Positions 1 through 12,400 of a stretch of DNA of 64,000 nucleotides are shown piece after piece. Under the pieces are notes generated by a model. That model searched no databases. It had not been told where the DNA came from and was given only the letters and a program-made list of their open reading frames with translations. Source of the DNA: Collybia mongolica (lineage: Eukaryota; Basidiomycota; Agaricomycetes; Agaricales; Clitocybaceae). The position numbers and the translations under genes were made by a program. The stretch is from the NCBI GenBank assembly GCA_013420905.1, contig JAAXNY010000004.1, positions 1,302,001 through 1,366,000 on the forward strand, written 5' to 3'. The number at the start of each line of letters is the position of its first letter. Within the stretch, counting starts at the first letter, position 1.

Positions 1-680
1 GACATTACGGCTCTGAAAATGGCCTGGAATTATCTGTCGGGCAGAAGTATCATAGAATAGAAGTAAAAGCCGAACTGGAGGGAAATTCTAGCAGTAAACG
101 TTTGTGCATAAATATATGCTTCCGCAAAGGTTTATCCCAGGGTTGACAAAGCTTCGATCAAACTTGGGCGTTGTCAAGCGAAATACAAAAACCTAAGAGC
201 AGGGGTGTGAAACCAAATGGAGTCGGAGTGGGCGCAATGATTCAATGATGGTGACTCTGTTTTGCAGGGCGTATTGTTCTGGGTACTTCCCCTGGAATAG
301 TCTAGGGTGACCTCCTAACGCTAATGTATTTGTGGAGGAACAGGATGCACGTGGATGTTCACTACCTTACCACGAGCAGAATACAAAAGAGAGAAGCGCA
401 ATCTTTTGTATTTACGACTGTGGTTCTAGAATCGCGGTTGTTTTCATGCTACGTAAATGCTGTTGTGGATATCCTGTCAGCGATGGTATGATGGCATTTG
501 ACCTGCCTTCCTAAACAAAATACAAGGAGAATCAGATGTACATCTGTGGGTCCTGCAATTGGTTGAAGCATGACATTGACAACGATCGTTAAATTTCCCA
601 CACTCCAAGTTCAAGTCCAACAAAAGGACACGGCTTCAAATATCAAACTGAGTTAGTACTTTTCTTGTATCATAAAAGCC
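1..680. other. Intergenic, nothing recognised
   Basis: I see no exon, repeat or RNA gene here. The only open frames are short and lack family resemblance or convincing splice context. The last 100 bases probably hold the promoter of the kinase-like locus that follows, but I see no clear TATA box. Confidence 0.5.
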
Positions 681-2073
681 ATGTCGAACGACACAATGTC
701 AGTACCACCGATGTCCGGACCTAATGACGAGGTTCCTTCAACATCCAACCCACTCCCGGATGCTAATGCAATGAACGAATACCGGTTGTTTGAAGCTGAA
801 GTTTTCTGGCGCGACCGTTATTTTTGGTTCAAAAACCAGGGTTACCTCTTGCGTTCAAGATACCATCCGGAATGGATTGCATCTTGGAAGAACACAGATA
901 AAAGCTGGCTTTTCTGTGAAGATGGTCAAATTGGGGGGGTGACGGCGGGACAATAACACACTTGCAGCTCGAACTGAAATCTTCCTCTTCTAGATGGTGA
1001 CCAGCATAATGTCCGCCATCCGTATTTCAGATGGTGTGCAGGTCATCTTGAAGAGGATCGACATGTCTCCGGAAGACTTCAACGAAATTGCCATCGGTCG
1101 CTTCTTTTCAAGTGCCCCACAGGCCTCTCACGTGGATAATCATTGTATACCACTACTCGATGTGCTTGAGTTACCAGAAGAGACGTCTATGTTTATCGTC
1201 TACCCATTTCTGACAGATTGGGAAGAACCCAAATTCAATACAGTTGGGGAAGCCCTTGAATTCTTTAGGCAAATATCAAAGGTACGTACCATCCTGTTTA
1301 AATGTACCAACGTCTAATTCATTTAAGTAGGGCCTTGAATACATGCATAGCCTGAATGTGGCACATAAGTATGTCGTGGAACTAGGCATGAGTGCATCTC
1401 CTTATTCTGTTTATGTTAGTGACATCAAGTTCAACAACATCATGATGGACTCTTCACCCCTCTACAAAGAGCCTGTTCATCCTGCTGATCCAGACAGAAC
1501 TCGAGATTATACTCAAAAGGCACGACCTCGAAGGCGGACACTGCATCCCGTGAAATACTACTTCATTGATTATGGGCATGCACGCCGGTATGGCCCCGAC
1601 GATGGCCCTCCTCGCATGAATATTGGTTCGCAAGGATATGGTGGAGATGGTACTGTTCCTAAGTTCAAAACACAAGTCGATTGTGATCCTTTCCCAGTTG
1701 ACGTTTATCGACTAGGAAATATCATCCGCGAGTCTTTTACTCGTGTTCGTATCAAGTATGCCTTTTATCTTTTATCCTATCTCGACTTCCAGTATAGGGA
1801 GATGAAACAGGCGACGGGAAAAAGCGTGGTTTTGATTTCATGAAACCACTCTTACAGGACATGTGCCAAGATGATCCGACAAAATGACCAACGATGACGA
1901 AAGTCGTTTCTCGCCTCGAATATATTATCGCAGGTGTCAGTGGTTGGAAGCTGCGCTCCCGCGTTGTATCGATGGATGAAAACTGGTATACTCGTCTTTT
2001 TCATTTTCCAGGACATTGGGCGAGACAGCTAGGCTGTGCGATCAAACGTATTCCACCTATTCCAAAAGTTTAA
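681..2073 (+). pseudogene. Protein kinase-like gene, nonsense-mutated
   Basis: This is a member of a kinase-like family that is greatly expanded in Agaricomycetes; its substrate is unknown. Exons read as 681-938, 994-1281, 1331-1368, 1420-1755 and 1798-2073, with GT-AG introns of about 42-55 nt. Visible kinase features are the LKRID segment in the N-lobe, a catalytic loop read across an intron as HNDIKFNN (D, K and N in the usual spacing), and DYG in place of DFG in FIDYGHARRY. Near the C-terminus the text reads CQDDPTK, stop, PTM. The stop is TGA at 1885-1887, where the family has the invariant arginine of subdomain XI (DP..RP). The frame then stays open for about 60 codons to TAA at 2071-2073. 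One CGA-to-TGA change explains the break. A truncated but expressed protein is possible; recent pseudogene is the better reading. Confidence 0.75.
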
Positions 2074-2227
2074 TGTTTAACGTTTCTTGTAGCTAATCCC
2101 ACCAAGTCGTCTAGTTACCTCTAATTATGTAATGTAGTTCTTATATATTAAACTTTAATCTAGTATTGAGGGTGTTACAGCTAGCTCGGCTCAGCCCTGG
2201 TTAAATGGACATACTTGGAATAAGTGG

Positions 2228-3633
2228 TTGTTAAAAATGTTGTTCGTTGTGGCCCCATATGGTTCATTTTACTACAGGCCCCATCATAGAATTCCTTACC
2301 ATTTAGCCCTTACGTCGCCCACCGGTATTGAACGACGACACGCCCTTACACTGACAGCAATTAGCCTCTCTATGTCGGTTTGCGAAAACCCCAATACGAT
2401 AATCATGAAGGCCACAATGATTGAGTCACAGTGCAAGGATATTGATGATTGTCGAACACTCATAGCTGTTGTATGGAGCTGCGTGGTAACGCTTGCGGCG
2501 TGCACTTGGTTCTCGGTTCACCCCAATGTCCCAAGCCCTGGCCAAGGCCGGTTCACACTCGCCTTCCACAGGATTAAACTCATGGTCCTCGCCATTATTA
2601 CCCCGGAAATAATAGTTCTTTGGGCACTCAGGCAAAGGATGGTGGCTAATGAACTCTACCATGGTGTGTTGTCTTCATTGTACAAAGAACATGTCGCCTA
2701 ACGTTTCTAGCACATGGAATGACCATGGCCCACGGATTATTTGTTAGTATGGGTGGTTTCGTGAAATCTGAAGGCCGTACACTTCATCCAGTTCTACCCC
2801 ATGCGATCGGAGATAGTGTCGATCTAAAAGAAATAAGCAGAACTCTGACAGAAGAGATCTTAGATCATAGCAAAGGTGACGAGGTGACGAAGGGACTCGC
2901 TATGCTCCAAATGGCGTGGTTCATATTGCAATGTATTGCTCGTCGGTCCCAACATCTTCCCTTGCCAGAACTAGAAGTTGTCACACTAGCCTTCAGTGCG
3001 GTGAACATCGTCATTTATATTATTTGGTGGGATAAACCTCTTGACGTGAGGTATCCAATACGCATAGGACCACCTCCTGATCAATCCGGGCCGGAGGTGG
3101 CAAAACCAAAGCGTGGGCCATCGGGTTTGACGCGGACCCGGGTTTTCGTACAAACGTTACAAGACTGGGTTGACTCTGCTGTCCGCTTTTTTATAGGCGA
3201 CATCGAGGTTGCAAACATTCCAGCAACGTCCACAAGAGTTCCTACACTCTGGGCTGGGAGGTTAGGTGGGCGACATCGTGGAGTAGCTGCAGTGGTTGCT
3301 GCCCTGTTGGCCATCGGGTTTGGCAGCATTCACTTCGCTGCCTGGAACGCTGCATTTCCAACCGAAGGCGAGCGGATCATCTGGCGAATAGCCTCGATAA
3401 TAGTGGTTGCTGTCCCAGCTTTTCTCTTTCTAAACGTTGTGACCGTGTACACCTTCAGATTACCTCAGTGGTGTCATCGTATAAATTTCTTCTTGATTAT
3501 CCCTGTCTGTATTCTGGTTTATGTTGCAGCCCGTGGTGTTTTGATGATCCTTCCATTTACGTCTCTGCGATCGTTGCCTAGTGATGCCTACAAAGACATA
3601 GAGTGGACAAAATTTATTCCACACGCAGCATAG
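2228..3633 (+). CDS. Multi-pass membrane protein, Agaricomycete family
   Basis: Two open frames join across a 47-nt GT-AG intron (2664-2710) with a CTAAC branch site 10 nt before the acceptor; the join restores phase and gives YHAHGMTMAHG at the seam. The protein is about 450 residues. Recognisable signatures of an uncharacterised basidiomycete membrane family are TWFSVHPNVPSPG, a segment around ALRQRM, HGLFVSMGGF, and WFILQCIARRSQHLPLPELE followed by IIWWDKPLDV. Hydrophobic stretches lie around residues 80-95 and 115-130, then FSAVNIVIYIIWW, and near the C-terminus VAAVVAALLAIGFG, IIVVAVPAFLFLNVV and FFLIIPVCILVYVAA, so six or more helices are likely. Function is unknown; no catalytic motif is visible. 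An additional 5' exon cannot be excluded, so the start is uncertain. Confidence 0.7.
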
Positions 3634-3908
3634 TTACATATACGCACATAGCATAACCAATACCAATACCAATTGGCAGCCTGGGTATGACTCTGGTAGA
3701 TTAGACTAAAAACAAAATACACAGAATGAGAATGAGCGGACTGATGGCGAGGGAGTGATAAATTACCAATGATATAGTATGAGTACAAATGGTGAGATCC
3801 AACACTGGTTGAACGACAAATAAAATCTACGTCATCAACCGTTATCACTTCTGTAGTCCGGCCCACGGTGCTCAGGTATCAAGTTTTAAGTACATAAGTA
3901 GGCGTTTA
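3634..3908. other. Convergent intergenic spacer
   Basis: Short AT-rich spacer between the 3' ends of two convergent genes. It probably holds both 3' UTRs. No repeat or RNA gene was seen. Confidence 0.5.
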
Positions 3909-5363
3909 TCATCGCTTCTCGGGCTGACCATCATGTGAGAGATGAGAAGCCGAACTAAAACCAGGCATTGGAGCCCGACGGTCATCATATTTGGGTGGAG
4001 GTTCAATCGGTACTTCATCTTCGTCAATGTCGCGGTGTACGACGAATTTCGTTCGGCGAGCACCTGACGCTGAACTTCCCGCAGAGGATGATGAACCTTC
4101 ATCGTAGTGTTGTGAGTGCAAACGAAGCGGCAGGGGTCTTTGAGGTGGTTGTTCAGGCTGGAACGGAGAAGTCGGGTTGTTCGCAGCCTGAGAAGTATAT
4201 ATCGATGGGTAGGGTATAGGGGTATACTGATGTCCAACCATGGGTTGAGGCAATTCAGAGCTTCGAGGAAAATCTTCAGCTAGATCGATAGGTCCCCCTT
4301 CATACCTGGTTGGCTTGGATCGTCTCTTCAACCACCAAAATAGCACGGGAAGGATCACAACCACCACAGCTCCTCCGATAACGATCCCGACAATTGCCCC
4401 TGTGGACAGGCCACCTGAGTGTTGGCCTTTATTCTGACCGGGAGCATCACCGGTGTTCAATAGACAGGACTTGTCATGAGACGGAGAAACAAGACGCAGG
4501 ATATCAGTTCCGCCGTTTCTACCCCGTGAATCTATCATCGAAAATGCAACTTGGGTCTGTGCAGAGATATTAGCCTTCCAATTAAAGCTGTCGGCAGTAG
4601 GGGGTGAAAATGGAAGGACAAATGAATCTGAGCCACCTGGAATGAATGCCTATACCAAGAGAGGTCTTTAAGGATCATAGATGTCACTTGAAGTGAGAAC
4701 GTACGAAGATGGTTAAGGGTTTTATTGCACCTTGATATTCGGTGAAAGGGAAGTCGCCGCACTGTGTGAGGGTGCTGTGGGCAGTAAAGAAAAAATCGTT
4801 GGCTAATTTGGGAGAATATCGCGTCAGGAGAAGTAGTACCACAGTATTAGCCGTACACACCTGGAATAGTGGTGTTGCAAATCTGCTTGGTCAAAGAGGC
4901 CCCCACTGTCATTAGTCTTGACGTTCCACCACTCACTGCTCCAGTCGCATCAGACATCGCGAAATAAAGCTGGGTTTTTTCGGCAACGGGGAGAGCGGGG
5001 ACTCTGAACGATCCTTTGTTATTACGGAAGTTTGAATTGGGAATGGTCATATTGGCGTTAGTGAAACCAGGCTATGAAGAAGAGCGAGTTTGATCAGATC
5101 CATTACATGAATTTTAGAAAATAACACAAACGATAATAATTATGAGTCGGAAAGGAGCTCGCCCCCCTGAAAAATCACAGTGTATTAGGCGTTGAGCGTT
5201 GTCTTTCTCGTGTGAGACTCTGCTTACCCGTCCAAGAAATTGACAGAGGGCCGCATTGTGTCGGTTGCCCATTCAAAGTGAAGGTGAACGATTGTACGAT
5301 ACCAAGGAAGGGAGCACAAAAGAAGAGCAAGAAAGCTGAAGAGAAATGGCGCATATTGCCCAC
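3909..5363 (-). CDS. Secreted single-pass membrane protein, tandem copy 1
   Basis: A basidiomycete protein of unknown function with a signal peptide, two similar extracellular halves, one transmembrane helix and a cytoplasmic tail. Exons on the minus strand read 5363-5228, 5166-5132 (only 35 nt), 5071-4861, 4802-4705 and 4649-3909; all junctions are GT-AG and keep phase. The N-terminus is hydrophobic (FLLFFCAPFLGIVQS), followed by FTFTLNGQPTQC and SISWTGG. Each half carries a GSF/DSF..P..P segment and an AMSDATG or SMIDSRG segment. The membrane helix is AIVGIVIGGAVVVVILPVLF, followed by WWLKRR as stop-transfer. The tail is rich in Ser and Pro. ATG at 5363 or 5354 could both serve; the paralogue aligns with the second. 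It could be a surface sensor or adhesion protein, but that is inference only. Confidence 0.75.
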
Positions 5364-6800
5364 GATAACGTTTGAAGACGAAAGGAGTGGTCGTCGTAGG
5401 AAAAAACGGACAACAATGTCGGTCTAGGTTCAAGAGCGAGAGTCAAAGGTGAGCAAGATGATGCAGTGGTGACACTTTGGCATCGTAACTGGGGTGGATA
5501 TGATTATGTTTCGACTGGCATGATCAAAATGTGGAGTGGAAGTACGACGCACCCCACTAACAACGGGCGTTTGTCTGTTTTACTCGGCTCAGTGCCACCC
5601 CTAAGCCACAGCGCGAATGGCTCAGCGAGCCCGACACATAACAAGTAGCTTTCAACGCCCCTCAGTCTGAGAAAGATACGCCCATGCTTGTGGGACAAGT
5701 CTTCAATTGTATCGAATTCTGCGAACTGGCTATTCACAATTTCAGCTTTGAGCACATCCTGAGCGCACAGACTAAGATTAGATTGGTACAGCTTACGCTA
5801 TATGTATACTCGTGTTTTGACGTTTGCAACTGTTCTGAGACTCCTGACTCCTATGGTGAGGCCAAGTTGCTGGGCCGGAAGCAACCCAAAGAACGCCAAA
5901 ATGAGTATCACTAGGACCTTTATCGATCGTATAAAGGTCCGTTTCCTCACGCAGACAACGGCGACGGACAATAGAGCTCTTTCGCAACTGAACAAATTTT
6001 GCGGAGTGATAAAATCAAGCAATCCACTCGCTCCAGCCAATCAGAATGCGAAAATTGAAATGATGCCGGATTCTGTGTGGTTGCGAAGAGCTCTAATCTC
6101 TGACTGAAGAGTCGAGCCGCCAAAATGCTGCACGCTCACTGACCAATTCGGCCTAGGGCGTTTCATAACTTGTGCTAATGCCGTTCTTTATTGATCGTGA
6201 GTACAGTATATTGCTCCACCCTACTAATAAGAAGGCGTTAGTGTGACGACGATGAAACACGACATTTAAGCCTATCTCGTCGCAGAATACCAGACTTACC
6301 AGGTCTCCAGCCGTCAGTCCTTGTGCATAAGTGATACGATGGGGATATAATCCATTGAGATCCCAATATTTGGTTTTCGGGGGCTAGCAAGGTGGGTACG
6401 GAAGTAGAAACAAACCGACCAACTCATAAAGGAGGCCCCGTCGAACCAGGCCCTGGTCCCGAAAGGATTTATTTGATTCACACGCCTCAGACTCACTGCA
6501 ACAACATTCGATTTGAGCCTCATAAGCCCACGGAAGAGGATTGCAAGTATATTATGTATTAATGACCACGTACGCCGGAGCACCAATTCGTGATAGGTAC
6601 ATTGAGCGAGTCTGAGTTCACGGGCGATGCAAGACGGCGCAACAAGACGGGAAGCGTGATCTGGTCGTGAAGTTCAACAGAATGAACAACGTTCCCACCA
6701 CCATATCCCTACTTTTGTCCATAGCGTCCGTTCTTTGAAAAACAACCGCGATGCCAAGTCCTGAGTGTGTAGAACGAAGGATGTATAAGTTAGAGATCCA
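5364..6800. other. Spacer between tandem paralogues
   Basis: About 1.4 kb separating the two copies of the signal-peptide/TM gene. It should hold the promoter of copy 1 and the 3' end of copy 2. A minus-strand open frame at 6314-6586 resembles nothing I know and has no splice support. I see no mobile element. Confidence 0.45.
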
Positions 6801-8296
6801 TCAACCTGCCTTAGGTTGGCCATCGTGTGATGGAGATGCCTGTACTAAGCCAGATATCGGAGCCCGACGGTCATCATATTGAGGCGGAATTTCTATCGGC
6901 CCTTCTGCCTCATCGATATCATGATGTACGATGAACCTCGTTTGACTGTCTGGCTTCAAATTACTTGCCGCCGCCGACGAAGATGACGAACCTTCATCGT
7001 AGTATTGTGAATGCACGCGCAGCAGCAGCGGCAGTGGCGTGTGTAATTGTTCAGGGTGGAACAAAGAGTCCGATCTGTTCATGTCCTGAGACAGGTATAT
7101 CGATGGGTAAGGGACTGCCGCATACTGCTGCGAAAGCATGGGTTGAGGTGATTCGGGACTTTGTGAAGAGTCTTCCGCTGAATCGAAAAGGGAAACGCGG
7201 TGGATGCTTGACTTGGATAGTCTCCTCCTCAGCCACCATAGTAATGCGGCGAAGATCATGACAACCGCGGCTCCACCAACAACAAATCCGGCAATTGCCC
7301 CTACGGGTAGTATACCTGATTTCTGACTTTGATTAGAACTGCCTGTAGGAGTGCTCAAAGACTGTGAAGTAGAGGATGTAGAGCTTGTCGAGCTGCCACC
7401 AGTATTTAGCAGACAAGCATTGTCTTCGGATGGAGCAACAAGGAGCAGCTCGCCAGTTCCACCAGATCGACCCTGGGAGTCTATCATTGAGAAGGCGACT
7501 TGTGTTTGTGCTGAGATGTTGGCTTTTCAAATAAAGCTGACGGCAGAGGGGGGCGAAAAAGGAACGACAAACGAATCCAAGCTGTCTGGAATCAATACCT
7601 ATGCCAAAGGGATCCTTTACTCAAGGAAAATAGGCATACTCTAGAGTAGAAACATACGAAGATGATCAAGGGTTTTATCGTGTCTTGGTACGTGCTGAAA
7701 ATGAAATATTTGCATTGTATAACGTTAACACTTGGGGTCAAAAAAACAAAATCGTTGGCTATTTTGGAAGGACTCTAGGTTAGTAAAAGTGCAAGACTTT
7801 GTTAAATCATACGCACCCGGTGTTGTGGTGTTGCAACGCTGCCCGGTCAAGGTAAACCCAACCGTCATCAGGCGTGATGTCCCACCGCTCATAACTCCAG
7901 TGGCATCAGACATTGCAAAAAATAGTTGGGTAGTTTCAAGAACAGGGAGAGCCGGTAAAATGAATGATCCTTTGTTGTCCTGAAAATTTGAATCGGGAAT
8001 GGTAATATTGATGTTCACAAATTTGGGCTGCATGGAGGTCCTCATCAGATCTCATGCATCGAATTTTAGGAATATGACAGACTATCACAATGATTAGACG
8101 GAATGGCAGTTGACCTCCTGGTTATGATGCGGGTTAACAAACAGAGAATATATCTGTGTCAAAAAAACTACCCACCAGTCCAAGTAATCGGCAGGGGGTT
8201 GCACTGCGTTGGTTACCCGTCCACAGTGAAAGTGAACGATTGCACAATGCCGAAAAAGGCGAAGCAGTAAAAAAACAGAGAATGAAAACGGCGCAT
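6801..8296 (-). pseudogene. Tandem copy 2 of the secreted membrane protein, two nonsense codons
   Basis: This paralogue of the gene at 3909-5363 keeps the same five-exon plan: 8296-8176, 8117-8083 (again 35 nt), 8027-7817 (211 nt in both copies), 7758-7658 and 7598-6801, every junction GT-AG and in phase. The hydrophobic leader, the FRLI strand, the AMSDATG segment, the transmembrane helix and the Ser/Pro-rich tail are all preserved. Two codons break it. TAA at 8213-8215 stands where copy 1 has CAA (Gln in NGQPTQC), only 27 codons from the start. TGA at 7527-7529 stands where copy 1 has TGG (Trp in FNWKAN). Both are C-to-T changes on one strand or the other. Intact splice sites and frames suggest recent inactivation. 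Sequencing or assembly error is the alternative. Confidence 0.75.
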
Positions 8297-8918
8297 CGCC
8301 ACTCAGCGCCCAGCAGTCAGCTTCGGAGGTGAATAAACTGAATTTGTGGTAGAGAGAAAGAAAATAGGGCATGGATCCTTGCCTAATTATGGGTGACCTT
8401 TATTGAGCAAGGTGGTGAATGCATGTTCCTTCATAGTCTTATCTGGGACTGTTTGTGGGTACAATTAGGATATCATGATGGGTTTGATGGATTGGCGCAC
8501 ATATACCATTTGACAGACTTAGCCTTGAGGATGCTTGAGAAAACATTTCTTAGGACCAGCTGACAGTATGGGCTAGTATGGGCCATCAATGAATGTCATG
8601 TAAAGCTCCTGCTGCCTCTCGAGACCCAGATCGGAAGCACCCATGACCATTTTCACGCGGCAGAATCACTTACTTCCAAGCTCTTCAGCGATGACTATGT
8701 AGTCCGAGTCGGAGCACTGTCTTTCAGGTCAAACCTCATGGAGTCGACGGGGCGATGTTGCTGATTGCTATGCGCGGCTTCGTTCAATTTTGATGTGCCA
8801 TCTCGCAGCTGAGAAATTCACAGAGCTGACTACATAGAATATGTCTTGAGTCGCTCGCGTCCAGTGTTGGCCAGTCATGACTTTAAGGTGACAGCCATCA
8901 AAGTGACTTGACGACTTT
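8297..8918. other. Intergenic before the LINE
   Basis: No gene or repeat recognised. This was continuous with the DNA right of 15545 before the LINE inserted. Confidence 0.5.
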
Positions 8919-8931
8919 TTGATGACAAGTC
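8919..8931. repeat. Target-site duplication, left of LINE
   Basis: TTGATGACAAGTC lies directly before the T-run that is the LINE's poly(A) tail read from the other strand. The same 13 bases stand at 15532-15544. Confidence 0.85.
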
Positions 8932-8963
8932 TTTTTTTTTTTTTTTTTTTTCCTTCAACGTTT

Positions 8964-8995
<32 letters not shown>

Positions 8996-9016
8996 CCCCT
9001 TCAACGTTTTTATATA
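8932..9016 (-). repeat. LINE 3' tail with duplicated terminal segment and (TA)n
   Basis: Read on the plus strand, a T-run is followed by CCTTCAACGTTTTTATATA, then a (TA)n tract, a second T-run, and the same CTTCAACGTTTTTATATA segment again. The 3' end of the element is therefore duplicated around a microsatellite. Slippage during target-primed reverse transcription could produce this. Confidence 0.7.
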
Positions 9017-9459
9017 CCGCAATACAAAAGTACAGAAGCGGTCACGTGTAACCGTAGTCGTATCAAGTCGAGTCGTGATATGTCCATTATAGGCCATCAT
9101 ATGAGGCAGGTCTGGATTGCCCCGCCCGTTCCCGGATGGAAGCGCTCCCTGAGTGAGCCCCCTTGTGAGGGGCCTTAAAATAGTCCCTTGTGGGAAACGA
9201 GAGCAGGTGTCGTAGCAGGGGGGCTCGCCCCCCGCGCCTCTCAATCTGCTTGGTAAATAAGTATTAGTGCGGCCACCCCTGCCAACAGGTTCACCGGGGG
9301 GGCTCATCCCCCTGGAGACCTCCTCAAGAGGAGGTCGACTTAGTCCGGAGAGGCCGAGGCCATGCATGACCGCTCACCCCAGGCCGAAGCCCGGGACTGA
9401 TGCCTCGGTGTCGCGGCTACCCCTCAACAAGAACCTACTTACCGCCCGGTACACCCACC

Positions 9460-12400
9460 CTACTCTAAGCGGGGCTCCCGGAAGACCCCAAAGGCCTCCG
9501 GGTTGTCGTGTAGGAAGTTGCTGACCCAGACAAGAGTCAGTGTCCTCCCGGGCCGGGTTTTCTGCTGGTATAGCGGACAGTGCCGGAATACGTGTTCTAC
9601 GGTCTCCTTTCTGAGGCCGCAGTCGCATTCGTAGGTCTCCTTCTCCTTAAGGAACCTTTGTCTGTACGCGCCAATCGGCGCGTGGCCCGTTAGGGCCCGC
9701 GCTAGCCTGACGGTATTACTGGTGTTGGTGGACACCTTTCCGATCCAAGTCCCTCCTTTCAGGTGGCTTGGCAATAGCTGCTTACTCCCTTCGTGGAGCG
9801 GCAAGAAGTGGGACCCTATGTAAGACTTTTGCTTGGCCAATTCGCTCCAAGCGTCCGTCATATGCAGGACCACGTCTCGCCCTCGCCTTAGCAAGGGATG
9901 TGTGTTTTACTTCTCCATGCAGAATCTCCGTATTGGAGGCCGCTTCGTGGGCAAGTACATGTTTGCGCACCTCGCACGCCTTTGGTGTGTGGTGCAGAGT
10001 GATACTGGCATCCGGTTTAACCATTAGCCAGTAAGCGAGTTTGGCCGAAACGTTGGCGGCCCATTTGTGTGCTGTGTGATGCATCGGGTCAACGACCAGT
10101 TTGATTGCATTCACAGAGTCTGAGAAGACATCAATTTTCTGGATGTCTAGGTTAGGGATGCCGAGGGCCTCGTCCACCCCTTTCAAGATGGCGCAGGCCT
10201 CAGCATCGTCCGAAGTGGCATTCCCACAAGGGGCAATGCCGTTATACAGTATACCGTCCGACCAGACTCTCCAGGCTGAAGTAGCCTGGAGGTCTTCGGA
10301 CCGCGGAATGGACCCGTCGCATATGATCGCGACTCGTTTTGGGTCATGCTTAGCTTCGTTGATTCGGTTAGTGAGAACTTTCCCGAAATCAGTGAAAGCC
10401 TTCTTCCTCTTCTCCTTCTCTTCTTCGGGGGGAGGGGAGGGTCTGATCTCCACCCTCTCGGCCGCCCAGTCAAGTAATCGACTGCCCGGTTGCGCGAGGG
10501 GGAACACTGGGGATGCATCATCGCTGCAATCCTTTAGTCGGGCAAATGAATCCATTATCCCGGATTTGATTCTGCGCCTCTTGGCGACAGACATGTGGCT
10601 GACTGACAGGTGTGCCTGTCCGTCAATTAAGTTCCTGACTGCATGGCTCTTGGCCAAAGTCTGGACGCGGTAATGGCTCCTCTCCACCAACTTACGGATG
10701 TGCAAGTGGATGGGCAGAAGGCCTGCGAGGGTCTCTGGGGCCCCTTTCGGGGTGGTCCTGAAGTTGCCTGTGATCCATAGTGCAGCCTTTCGTTGCATCT
10801 TACGGAGTGCTTCGAGGTGCCCTTTGATGCAGGCCCCATCAACATTCCATAACCGGCATCCGTATGTCGCAATTGGAAGTACACAAGACCGGTACAGAGT
10901 TCTTTTGTGCATGGGCCTTAAGCCCCGTGTTGAGTTTCCAAGCGCTAACAGGGCCCTGCTTGAGGTCAGGGCCTTGTTCACGTACATCTCCATGTGTTTC
11001 TTGAACGAAAGCGTGCGGTCAAAGTAGAAGCCTAGGTATCTCCACAGGAGCCCCGGTTTCAGAGGGGTGGCCCCTGTATAGGGGGCATGGCTGAGATCTA
11101 TGGTCGGATTGTCGTCCGATTTTAGAAGGCTGAAATGGAAGCCTTCTGACTTCGCATGTTCAAGGATCAGGCCCATGGCTCTCGTCATGAGGAAGATGAT
11201 GTTGTATGCTCTCTTGAGCATATCGTTGTTGTTTTCCCACGTCTTCAACTGGGATATGATGGTCCCGTCGTCGACATAGGAGATGAGGTCAGATTCATTC
11301 CCATTCCATCTATAGAACTCTTTTATGAGAATGGCTAGAACAAGGGCCAACAGGATTGGGGATAGGGCGGAGCCCTGTCCCAGTCCTACGCTCGAATCGA
11401 ATGGGGGGGATTCATCATCCCCCCAAACATATCTGGTCTTGCGACCCACCAAGTACGACTGGAAGAACGCGACTATTTCGGGCGCGAACCCCTGGCCTTC
11501 CAAGATGTTGATCATCACCTCGTGGTTGATCGAGGGGAAAAATTGGGCGAGATCAAATGCAACCACGCTTGTCTTGACCCTCCTTGTCCATCCTTTGCGG
11601 ACAATGTGGGTAAGGAAGACTCTGGCATCTTCGGTGGAGTTCTGACGAACACCACCGAACTGATTCGGGTGTAGTACTCCCGCCGCTTGTGCTTCAAACT
11701 GCAAGCGGGTGGACAGCATTTTCTCAATAAGCTTGCCCAGCGTGTTTAGGAGCACGATGGGTCTATAAGACTTAGGGGTGTCATAAGTCGCCTTCCCTGG
11801 CTTTGGGATGATGACTGTGCGCAAGGCTTTGAAGTGTTCCGGCCAGTGTCCGCATGACAAGCATGCGTTTGCCAGCCAGACTATGACAGCCTGGGCTTCG
11901 GGTCCTATGAGGAGCCGTTTCAAATGCCTCCAGGTGATGTTGTCCGGCCCAGGGGCCGAACTGTTCGAGGTGCCCTGAAGGGCATCCCTCATCTCCTTGA
12001 GGCTAAATTTAGTCCAGCCCCTGGTTGCGGGGGCCTTCCATTGGTCGCCCATTTCAGCCATGTTGGTTGGTCTGTCGTGTGCGGAGTTGAATGTACTGTG
12101 GATGGCGTCCCACAGCTCTTCGTTTGTGTTGCAAGGGTTGCCGTTATGATTGATCGTGACGGCAGCAGGCGTCTTGCGAGGCCCTACCCAGTTCATGAGG
12201 TCCCAGGGCCTTTTAGTGGTGTGAGACACTTCCTCTATGCGTTCATCAAAGAAGACCCTCTTGGCTTGTCTGGTGGCCCTCTTTAGAGCCCTCCAGTCGT
12301 CCCGTTCATTAGTGAACATGGCCATCTCCTTCGCCTCTGTGCAGGTCGCATTCCACCAAGGCTTGGATCGGGCGCTTATGCGCCCGGCCTTGGCGAACTT

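Noticed and set aside
8768..9367. Minus-strand open frame with Lys and Ile-Tyr runs
   Set aside because: It translates the LINE tail microsatellite and 3' UTR plus flanking host DNA; low complexity, crosses the element boundary.
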